Shown one piece after another: positions 16,819 to 21,704 of a stretch of 21,937 nt of DNA. Each line of letters starts with the position of its first letter. Position 1 is the stretch's first letter. Both the position numbers and the translations under genes were made by a program. A model generated the notes under the pieces. The model did no database searches and was not told where the DNA came from. It saw only the letters and a list, made by a program, of their open reading frames with translations. This DNA comes from a virus: positions 1-21,937 of IMG/VR virus record IMGVR_UViG_3300028388_001912, one strand, 5' to 3'.

Positions 16819-17153
16819 TGCTCGCTGCTCTGACACTTACGTTGGCTTTGACGACGGAGCCTAGTTACGTAGACGCATTCTGCACAGGCGTCATAGAGCA
16901 TCGTCTGGAGGACGGCACACGCGTTGATTGTTTGTTGGAAGACGAGGCGCAGGAGTGGGACTGGGGCAAGAAGTGGCACGAGGCCATCGGCCAAGCACTC
17001 TGGTACGCAGCCAATACGGGCAGGCGAGCGACGATTGTCCTGATCCTGAAAGACAACCGTGATGAGTTGGGGTTATGGAGGGCTAGGCGCGTGGTGGCTC
17101 ACTATGGCTTGCCGGTCACGATTCGTACCGCAACGGAAGAGGGGGTGAGGTGA
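16815..17153 (+). CDS. Small secreted protein with PD-(D/E)XK-like signature
   Basis: I start it at the ATG at 16815 overlapping the barrel gene's stop; 16818 is an equally good ATG. Residues 1-14 are hydrophobic (MMLAALTLTLALTT), a likely signal peptide. The mature 95-100 residues hold GTRVDCLLEDEAQEWDWGKKW followed by HEAIGQALWYAANTGRR and IVLILKD. A conserved Asp (38), acidic Glu47/Asp49, Lys52/53 and a helix with Gln60 are arranged as in the PD-(D/E)XK nuclease-like fold, and I recall small secreted bacterial proteins with the same E-x-D-x-x-x-K-W-x-E-A-I-G-Q pattern. The catalytic assignment is inference. A periplasmic nuclease encoded in a lysis block would be unusual. Confidence 0.5.
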   Translation: MMLAALTLTLALTTEPSYVDAFCTGVIEHRLEDGTRVDCLLEDEAQEWDWGKKWHEAIGQALWYAANTGRRATIVLILKDNRDELGLWRARRVVAHYGLPVTIRTATEEGVR

Positions 17154-17356
17154 TGTGGTTTTTGATTGGTGTTTTGCTGTTCCCGGCGCTGGTCGGGCTG
17201 TTCGTGCTCTACCACATTTTCCGGTCGCAACGGTTGCCTGCGGACAAGACGAATCGCATCAACAAGATCCGGCTCATCTGGTTCGTGCTGACGCGGGAAG
17301 ACCTGTTCGTGAAAACATTTCCGTGGCTTACCCGCGACGAGTTGGATAATGTATGA
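17153..17356 (+). CDS. Small single-pass membrane protein
   Basis: The ATG at 17153 overlaps the preceding TGA and follows GGGGGTGAGG; a GTG one codon upstream is less suitable. The 67-residue product has one strong membrane helix at about 2-22 (WFLIGVLLFPALVGLFVLYHIF) followed by a basic, hydrophilic tail (FRSQRLPADKTNRINKIRLIW). It precedes the endolysin gene with a 4-bp overlap. Pinholin, antiholin or another lysis accessory are possible; nothing in the sequence decides among them. Confidence 0.6.
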   Translation: MWFLIGVLLFPALVGLFVLYHIFRSQRLPADKTNRINKIRLIWFVLTREDLFVKTFPWLTRDELDNV

Positions 17357-17751
17357 TCAAGGACCTTCCGAACTTCTCGATGGATGAGTTGCGTTGCAAG
17401 GGCAGTGGTATGCTTATCCTCGCACCGGGTTTTGCACAGGCGCTCCAAGGACTGCGTGACGCTGTCGGTGTGCCGATGGTCATCAACTCCTGCTGCCGCT
17501 CCAAGGAACATAACGCAGCCGTCGGTGGGCATCCCCGCTCGCTGCATGTGTGCGATGAGCCGTACTGGGTGACGGGTGGTGCCTGTGCCGTCGATGTGCG
17601 GGCAATCCGTGGCGAGGATGACGAGTTCCGCGCCCATCTGGAAGCCGTCGCTTGGGCGCGGGGCTGGTCGATCGGGTTCCACCCCCGGTTCCTGCATCTC
17701 GACCTCCGAACTGAGTACGCCGGCCGGCCTCAGGCGAGGTTCGTCTACTAG
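17353..17751 (+). CDS. Endolysin, M15-type zinc peptidase
   Basis: The 132-residue protein has the layout of peptidase family M15 (VanY/phage L-Ala-D-Glu endopeptidase type): NSCCRSKEHNAAVGGHPRSLH at about 45-65, GGACAVDVRA at 75-84 and FLHLDLR at 113-119. Candidate zinc ligands are His65, Asp81 and His115. It would cleave peptide cross-bridges or stems of peptidoglycan. There is no signal peptide, so it depends on a holin to reach the wall. It is the last gene of the lysis block; its TAG is followed after 5 bp by the -35 box of the next promoter, with no terminator in between. Confidence 0.85.
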   Translation: MIKDLPNFSMDELRCKGSGMLILAPGFAQALQGLRDAVGVPMVINSCCRSKEHNAAVGGHPRSLHVCDEPYWVTGGACAVDVRAIRGEDDEFRAHLEAVAWARGWSIGFHPRFLHLDLRTEYAGRPQARFVY

Positions 17752-17752
17752 G

Positions 17753-17829
17753 GGTATTGACAAAGGGTCCGGGGGCATGTTCTAATTTCCCCATGGTCGG
17801 ATTTCCCGGCCCCGATAGAGGATAGAGAC
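17753..17829 (+). repeat. Duplicated promoter-leader cassette, copy 1 (copy 2 at 18373-18449)
   Basis: Positions 17753-17829 and 18373-18449 align without gaps at an exact 620-bp offset from the -35 box to the start codon. The region from the -10 box to the ATG is nearly identical, with one difference in the leader (C/T) and one just before the ATG. The main differences lie in the spacer between -35 and -10. The two downstream genes do not resemble each other apart from the first few residues (MTR), so the regulatory cassette was duplicated or recruited on its own. Confidence 0.9.
17757..17786 (+). promoter_or_regulatory. Sigma70-type promoter P1
   Basis: The -35 box is a perfect TTGACA at 17757-17762, and the -10 box is TCTAAT at 17781-17786 with an 18-bp spacer. 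The leader carries GAGGAT as ribosome binding site before the ATG at 17830. The half-site CATGGTCGGAT is present downstream at 17792-17802, but its upstream partner is not. Confidence 0.8.
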
Positions 17830-18372
17830 ATGACCCGCAAGATCACCAACATCGCCGCCGCTTTTGACATGCTGAAGCCCGGTCTGGTCAAGGAATTCAC
17901 CGAGTCTGTGACCGCCCGCGTTGAGTCCCTCCTCGCTTCCTACGACAACGACGCCAATGCCATGCGCAAGCTGGCCCATGAATACAGCAGCGATGGCAAC
18001 GCCTACCGCGCCCTGCGCCATTTCTTTGCGTCGGTCGAGAAGCACCCGGTCACCAACTTCCCGATTCGTTACGGTGTGAACCACGAGCGCATCGCCAAGG
18101 AAGCGATCGAATACGCCGATTTCACCGTCGCCAAGTTCGTCATCAAGCTGACCAAGAAACTGGCCGATCTGGACAATGTCGAATTCGTGCAGTCCAGTTA
18201 CGGCACCGACTTCTCGATCTGCGGTACGCTGAACGGTCGCGAAGTGCAGGTCGATCAGCGCCAGATTCTGAACTGGTCGCCGAAGGGCAACCCGTTCCAC
18301 CAGTTCCCGGCCCTGATCTATGTGGACGGCAAGAAGGTTTCCGAAAAGCAGTTCAAGGAGCTGGCCCGCTGA
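17830..18372 (+). CDS. Unknown phage protein, promoter-driven small-gene block
   Basis: The ATG follows GAGGATAGAG. The 180-residue soluble protein appears to have a helical N-terminal half (ITNIAAAFDMLKPGLVKEFTESVTARVESLLASYD; YRALRHFFASVEKH) and a mixed alpha/beta C-terminal half (IAKEAIEYADFTVAKFVIKLTKKLADLD, then strands FSICGTLNGREVQVDQRQIL and FPALIYVDGKKVSEKQFKEL). I do not recognise the family and see no catalytic or metal motif. Having its own consensus promoter right after the late genes suggests early or constitutive expression by host RNA polymerase. Confidence 0.7.
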   Translation: MTRKITNIAAAFDMLKPGLVKEFTESVTARVESLLASYDNDANAMRKLAHEYSSDGNAYRALRHFFASVEKHPVTNFPIRYGVNHERIAKEAIEYADFTVAKFVIKLTKKLADLDNVEFVQSSYGTDFSICGTLNGREVQVDQRQILNWSPKGNPFHQFPALIYVDGKKVSEKQFKELAR

Positions 18373-18376
18373 GGTA

Positions 18377-18406
18377 TTGACAAAGTATCCGACCATGTGG
18401 TATAAT
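18377..18406 (+). promoter_or_regulatory. Sigma70-type promoter P2
   Basis: Consensus TTGACA (18377-18382) and consensus TATAAT (18401-18406) are separated by 18 bp. It drives the gene at 18450 and probably those after it up to the terminator at 19715. Both hexamers are perfect, so it should be strong unless repressed. An inverted repeat encloses the -10 box. Confidence 0.9.
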
Positions 18407-18422
18407 TTCCCCATGGTCGGAT
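18387..18422 (+). promoter_or_regulatory. Operator-like inverted repeat over the P2 -10 box
   Basis: ATCCGACCATG (18387-18397) and CATGGTCGGAT (18412-18422) are perfect 11-bp complements separated by 14 bp that contain TATAAT. The expected transcription start is inside the right arm, so the repeat works as DNA, not as an RNA hairpin. A dimeric repressor bound here would block RNA polymerase. No regulator gene is visible in the window. Confidence 0.65.
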
Positions 18423-18449
18423 TTCCCGGCCCTGATAGAGGATAGAGAG

Positions 18450-18854
18450 ATGACCCGCACGACCGCCACCAAGAACCTGATCGAAACGACCGCCGCCGGC
18501 TACCCCCAGATGACCGTTGAGGGACATCCCGGTCGCTATGAAATTCGTAACATCCTGACTGGCGCGTGGCGTACGATCTACACCGGCCGGATGGGTATGG
18601 CTGCTGAAGAGGCCATCAAGCTGATCGCCTTCGTGGCGCAGGTCGAGAATCTGGACGAAATCCGCACCGAGCTGCAGCAGCAGGAGCGCATGGCTATTAT
18701 CGACCTGACTGAATTTGGCCGTCGCCTTCAGTATGTGGCGACCATGAGCCAGAGAAACACCTGCGAGCTGGCCGATGCCATCAAGCGCGAGACTCGCGAG
18801 CTGGCCAAGATCCGCACCAAGCTGGAAGCCGTGCGCCGGATGATCGAAGGCTGA
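18450..18854 (+). CDS. Unknown phage protein with C-terminal coiled coil
   Basis: It starts at the ATG at the end of the second promoter-leader cassette. The 134-residue product has a small N-terminal beta element (YPQMTVEGHPGRYEIRNILTGAWRTIYTG), a hydrophobic helix (MAAEEAIKLIAFVAQVENL), then a long charged coiled coil to the C-terminus (RTELQQQERMAIIDL... RETRELAKIRTKLEAVRRMIEG). I do not recognise it. The consensus promoter with operator-like sequence suggests tightly controlled, strong expression. A virion role is unlikely from position. Confidence 0.7.
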   Translation: MTRTTATKNLIETTAAGYPQMTVEGHPGRYEIRNILTGAWRTIYTGRMGMAAEEAIKLIAFVAQVENLDEIRTELQQQERMAIIDLTEFGRRLQYVATMSQRNTCELADAIKRETRELAKIRTKLEAVRRMIEG

Positions 18855-18864
18855 AATCTAAAGC

Positions 18865-18892
18865 ACCATTGCCGGCTTCGGCCGGCTGTGGT
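18865..18892 (+). other. UUCG-capped hairpin in the intergenic spacer
   Basis: GCCGGC (18871-18876), loop TTCG (18877-18880) and GCCGGC (18881-18886) form a 6-bp GC stem with a stable UUCG-type loop. An outer ACCA/TGGT pair (18865-18868 with 18889-18892) extends it across a 2x2 internal loop. No T-tract follows, so it is not a standard terminator. It may be an RNA stabiliser, a processing site or a weak attenuator between the two genes. Confidence 0.6.
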
Positions 18893-18921
18893 CCAATGGA
18901 CATCAAGAGAGACTAGAGATC

Positions 18922-19119
18922 ATGAAACATCCGTTCAATGTCGAGTACATCCCGGCCCATTCTCCGCTTCGGATGGATGCGTTCGGCATCGACAAGCGAA
19001 TTCTGCTGGAGGGTCGGGTGTCTTACCGTCTGACCATTGAGCAGGCAAAATGGCTGGCAGCGCAGCTGGCAGTCGAGATCGAGAGAGCAGAAGAGGCCGA
19101 ACGCGGCCACATCGTCTAA
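18922..19119 (+). CDS. Small unknown phage protein
   Basis: The ATG at 18922 is preceded by a purine-rich AGAGAGACTAGAGAT leader resembling those of the neighbouring genes. The 65-residue product has a short beta N-terminus (FNVEYIP) and a C-terminal helix (TIEQAKWLAAQLAVEIERAEEAE). There is no membrane segment or Cys cluster. The length and codon pattern match the neighbours, and it lies in the same block ending at the terminator. I do not recognise it. Confidence 0.6.
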   Translation: MKHPFNVEYIPAHSPLRMDAFGIDKRILLEGRVSYRLTIEQAKWLAAQLAVEIERAEEAERGHIV

Positions 19120-19148
19120 CCAACCCATAGAGTACAGAGGATATTATC

Positions 19149-19685
19149 ATGTCGAAGTTCAACGTTGGCGATACCGTCATTTACAAGGGCAACGAGGCCG
19201 AGGTCGTTGCGGTTTCCGGTGGCTGGACCACTATCATCACGCAAGAGGGCCGGCAGCTGAAGGCCCGCAATGGCGCACTGTCCGCACCGGGTGCCAAGCC
19301 GAAGGCCAAGCCGAAGGCCAAGCCGAAGGCGACCCCGAAGCCGAAGGCGACCCCGAAGCCGAAGTCCGAAGGCGAAGAGGACGAGGATGACGCGGTGCGG
19401 CTGCACCCCGACCTGACCAAGTACACCAAGCACGACATCAAGACGGCATCCGGCCGGCGCTGCATCGACATTGCCGACGAAGTCGCCAACATGCTGCGCG
19501 GCCACGACCTCGACGAGGTGTACAAGCTGACCGCCCGCAAGCTCAATGAGTTGGGTGCGAAGACGACACAGGCGGCGCTGCACGACCAGTACGACCACCT
19601 GAACCCCGGCATGCAGCGCATGAATCTCGGGAACCGGCTGCGGGCCGCGATTCGCAAGTTCGAAGAGGAGGGCAGCGCCGCCTGA
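19149..19685 (+). CDS. Probable nucleic-acid-associated protein: KOW/SH3-like head, Lys-Pro linker, conserved C-terminal domain
   Basis: AGAGGA precedes the ATG. Residues 1-47 look like a small SH3/KOW-type barrel (FNVGDTVIYKGNEAEVVAVSGGW). Residues 49-72 are a basic low-complexity linker, three AKPK units then two ATPKPK units, resembling histone H1-like tails. A short acidic stretch follows (SEGEEDEDD). Residues about 84-178 form a helical domain, with TASGRRCIDIADEVANMLRG, LDEVYKLTARKLNELG and LNPGMQRMNLGNRLRAAIRKF. I associate this last pattern with small uncharacterised proteins of other phages. The basic linker suggests DNA or RNA binding. It is the last gene before the terminator and just upstream of the candidate origin, which would suit a role in DNA handling; that is inference. 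Confidence 0.65.
   Translation: MSKFNVGDTVIYKGNEAEVVAVSGGWTTIITQEGRQLKARNGALSAPGAKPKAKPKAKPKATPKPKATPKPKSEGEEDEDDAVRLHPDLTKYTKHDIKTASGRRCIDIADEVANMLRGHDLDEVYKLTARKLNELGAKTTQAALHDQYDHLNPGMQRMNLGNRLRAAIRKFEEEGSAA
19293..19364 (+). repeat. Short tandem repeats encoding the Lys-Pro linker
   Basis: Three 12-bp units GCCAAGCCGAAG (19293-19328) are followed by two 18-bp units GCGACCCCGAAGCCGAAG (19329-19364), identical within each set. They keep the reading frame and are prone to copy-number change. Confidence 0.9.
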
Positions 19686-19714
19686 CACCCGAATCACCCC
19701 CAGTTCGAACCTTA

Positions 19715-19741
19715 GGACCCGCCCAGTGCGGGTCCGTTTTT
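19715..19741 (+). terminator. Rho-independent terminator
   Basis: GGACCCGC (19715-19722) and GCGGGTCC (19728-19735) form a perfect 8-bp stem with a five-base loop, followed by G and five T (19737-19741). It ends the small-gene transcription unit 30 bp after the stop of the 19149 gene. Confidence 0.9.
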
Positions 19742-19753
19742 ATGGGCCGGCCG

Positions 19754-19807
19754 CACGGGAGCCGCACGGGAGGCCACGGGGGCCACGGGAGCTATGGGTG
19801 TGGGGGG
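19754..19807 (+). repeat. CACGGG repeats and G-tracts
   Basis: CACGGG occurs at 19754, 19765, 19775 and 19784 (spacings 11, 10 and 9 bp), followed by GGG at 19796-19798 and six G at 19802-19807. At least six G-runs of three or more lie within about 50 bp, enough for G-quadruplex formation on the + strand. Confidence 0.8.
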
Positions 19808-19808
19808 T

Positions 19809-19868
19809 CAGGCCCTCGCGCCCGAGGGAGAGGACGGGAGACGCCACCGGGCGCAACCAGAGGGCCTG
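19809..19868. repeat. Long GC-rich stem with asymmetric bulge
   Basis: CAGGCCCTC (19809-19817) pairs with GAGGGCCTG (19860-19868). The directly adjacent GCGCCCG (19818-19824) pairs with CGGGCGC (19848-19854). The result is 16 bp of perfect pairing with a five-base bulge AACCA (19855-19859) on one side and a 23-base loop. Chance occurrence is unlikely even in GC-rich DNA. Confidence 0.8.
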
Positions 19869-19974
19869 GACTCACCCCCGGAGGGCGGGAGGCGTTCCGT
19901 TTCTTTTTTATAGAACCGCTCCTGCTGTCCAGAAGACAGGTCGAGGGGCGGGCCTCGCTTTCAGGAGAGGGTAC

Positions 19975-20007
19975 CTGTTCCATCTCTCGTGGGTGGAGAT
20001 GGAACAG
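19975..20007. repeat. Perfect 12-bp inverted repeat
   Basis: CTGTTCCATCTC (19975-19986) and GAGATGGAACAG (19996-20007) are perfect complements around a nine-base spacer TCGTGGGTG. The arm starts with the same CTGTTCCA found in the repeats at 20043-20085. No T-tract follows, so it is not an intrinsic terminator. Confidence 0.85.
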
Positions 20008-20042
20008 CCACAGGCCCCGTCGGAAGGGAAGTTGCGGCCGGT

Positions 20043-20085
20043 CTGTTCCCGTGTTCCACTGTTCCATGTGTCCTGAGCTGTCCCG
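20043..20085 (+). repeat. Iteron-like CTGTTCC repeats
   Basis: Contiguous 8-bp units CTGTTCCC (20043), GTGTTCCA (20051), CTGTTCCA (20059) and the degenerate TGTGTCCT (20067) are followed by CTGTCCCG (20078-20085). The same core is in both arms of the inverted repeat at 19975-20007. An ordered series of short direct repeats upstream of a primase gene is typical of initiator binding sites. Confidence 0.65.
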
Positions 20086-20134
20086 TTAGTGACAGCATCG
20101 GGCTTCTATAAAAAGAGACACAGAGGTACAGGAT

Positions 20135-21703
20135 ATGTCAAACAGCAGCCTGCAGGCTGAGGATATTTCGCGTTTTGCGCGGCTGTTCATGGGCAACGAC
20201 CGATCAGTCGGTCGCTACCATCCACGCACCCGCCGGATGGAAACAAAGCATAGGGGGCCGGCACTGGAAGATTACGAGGAGCACCTGATCGGGAAAACCG
20301 GTGTGGGTGTTGTGCCGATCATGGATGATAGTAATTGCTGGTTCGGCGCGATCGACATCGACGCGCATGGGGCCGATGAGAGCATTGACCTGATCAAGCT
20401 GGAGGAGGAGGTACGTGAGCGGGAGCTGCCGCTGATTGTGTGCCGCTCGAAGTCTGGTGGTGCGCATTTGTATGTCTTCGGTAAGGAACCATTACCTGCT
20501 GAGTATGTTCGGGTGGTGCTGGCGCAGTGGGCGTCCGATCTTGGGTTCCCCGGTGTCGAGGTGTTCCCTAAGCAATCGGTTTTGCCGAAAGACCCGGACA
20601 CTGGGAATCGACAATTTGGTAACTGGATCAATTTGCCGTATTTTTGCCAGCATGACACCGAGCGTTATCAGGTGCATCGTGGCAAAGAGGTTTCGTTTGA
20701 TTTCTTTCTGACTGCGGCCGAGACTTCACAAATCACAGCATCCCGGCTCGATGAGTTGCGCAGCGATGGCCATGCGGGTGCTCCTCCTTGCCTGCAGCGT
20801 CTGATCAACGAGGGCTGTAGCTCCGGAGCCAGAAACGAGGCCATGTACAACCTTACTGTGTATATGCGCAAGGCGTTTCCGGAGGAGTATCGCGATAAAC
20901 TGTTTGACCTGAACAACCGTATCTTCGACGTGCCGCTGCCGCATAGTGAGGCGAGGCGCACGATCACCAGTGCGTCCAAGCGCGATTATCGGTATAAATG
21001 CCGAGAGGCACCAATCAAGGACCTGTGCGATCGCCAGACCTGCCTGAAACGCAGATTCGGCATTTCACCGGCCGAAGCCGAGGATTTAAAGCTTGTCGCC
21101 GAGATGCCTGAAATCGGGCCATTGTACAAGTACATGACCGAGCCGGCACGATGGGAGTTGATGATTGGTGACAAGCCGGTAATCCTGACCACGACTGTGC
21201 TGTACGACTGGAAACGCATCAGGGTCGCCTACACCGACACTCACACCAGCGTTCTGCCGATGATCCCGGCCAAGGAATGGGAGCGGCAATTGCGAGAATT
21301 GACCGAGAACGCCATCCTGCGCGAGGCACCAGAGGAAGCGTCGACCACCGGGCAAATGAGATGGCACCTGCGTGAATTTTTGCGCAAGGCCGACCTCACA
21401 TCAGATGGTGAAGACCTTGATGAGCGCAAGGCGCTGCTGCGCGGCGTCCCTGTAGTGCAGAAAAAGGACGATGGGCGGGTGGTATACTTCCGAGGCCCGG
21501 ATTTTGTGGCTTACTTGAAACGCAACCGCAGCGAGGAACTGAAGGACGTTAATCTGTTTTTTGCATTGCGTGGTATGGGTGGTCGTGAGATCAACCACTG
21601 TAAGTTGCGCGTCGGCTCTCAGGCGATCAACGTCTGGTATGTGCCGTTGGACGAGGACGGTGAGCCAACGATCGATGTTCCTGACTTCAACCCAGGATTT
21701 TGA
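20135..21703 (+). CDS. TOTE-type archaeo-eukaryotic primase (AEP superfamily)
   Basis: The 522-residue product has AEP primase motifs: FGAIDIDAH with metal-binding Asp74 and Asp76, then SKSGGAHLYVF (Ser107 to His111), EVFPKQ at 142-147 and GNWINLPYF at 162-170. This set matches the TOTE-conflict-system primase domain also found in phage replication genes. Cys219, Cys289, Cys298 and Cys303 (PPCLQ...YKC...DLC...TC) could bind a metal or Fe-S cluster, by analogy to the C-terminal domain of primase large subunits. Residues about 320-522 look like a winged-helix-type extension without helicase Walker motifs. It would make primers, perhaps also extend them, at phage replication forks. A probable helicase gene begins one base after its stop. 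Confidence 0.8.
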   Translation: MSNSSLQAEDISRFARLFMGNDRSVGRYHPRTRRMETKHRGPALEDYEEHLIGKTGVGVVPIMDDSNCWFGAIDIDAHGADESIDLIKLEEEVRERELPLIVCRSKSGGAHLYVFGKEPLPAEYVRVVLAQWASDLGFPGVEVFPKQSVLPKDPDTGNRQFGNWINLPYFCQHDTERYQVHRGKEVSFDFFLTAAETSQITASRLDELRSDGHAGAPPCLQRLINEGCSSGARNEAMYNLTVYMRKAFPEEYRDKLFDLNNRIFDVPLPHSEARRTITSASKRDYRYKCREAPIKDLCDRQTCLKRRFGISPAEAEDLKLVAEMPEIGPLYKYMTEPARWELMIGDKPVILTTTVLYDWKRIRVAYTDTHTSVLPMIPAKEWERQLRELTENAILREAPEEASTTGQMRWHLREFLRKADLTSDGEDLDERKALLRGVPVVQKKDDGRVVYFRGPDFVAYLKRNRSEELKDVNLFFALRGMGGREINHCKLRVGSQAINVWYVPLDEDGEPTIDVPDFNPGF

Positions 21704-21704
21704 C

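Larger units (their letters stand above)
19901..20116. repeat. AT-rich complementary pair flanking the iteron-like region
   Basis: TTCTTTTTTATAGAA (19901-19915) and TTCTATAAAAAGA (20104-20116) are inverted complements except for one extra base in the T/A run. They are the only strongly AT-rich patches in this GC-rich spacer and bracket about 190 bp. Either could serve as a strand-opening element. Confidence 0.65.
19742..20134. other. Structured non-coding region, candidate replication origin
   Basis: About 390 bp between the terminator and the primase gene contain no credible gene. Two overlapping + strand open frames here have low-complexity Gly/Arg-rich translations and no ribosome site. 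The region holds G-tract repeats, a 16-bp bulged stem, a 12-bp hairpin, CTGTTCC-type repeats and two short AT-rich patches (entered separately). Repeats plus AT-rich patches next to a primase gene are what a phage origin typically looks like. A promoter for the primase gene should also be here, but I find no convincing -35/-10 pair; TATAAA at 20107-20112 is only a possible -10. Confidence 0.5.

Noticed and set aside
18865-18892. Intrinsic terminator between the second and third small genes
   Set aside because: The stem is strong but there is no T-tract after it, so I list it only as a hairpin.
19726-20089. Two overlapping + strand open frames after the terminator
   Set aside because: No ribosome binding sites, low-complexity Gly/Arg-rich translations, and the region is full of inverted and direct repeats better explained as non-coding.
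20086-20112. Sigma70 promoter for the primase gene (TTAGTG ... TATAAA)
   Set aside because: The spacing is about 15 bp and the -35 is poor. A promoter is expected somewhere in the spacer, but this pair is too weak to call.
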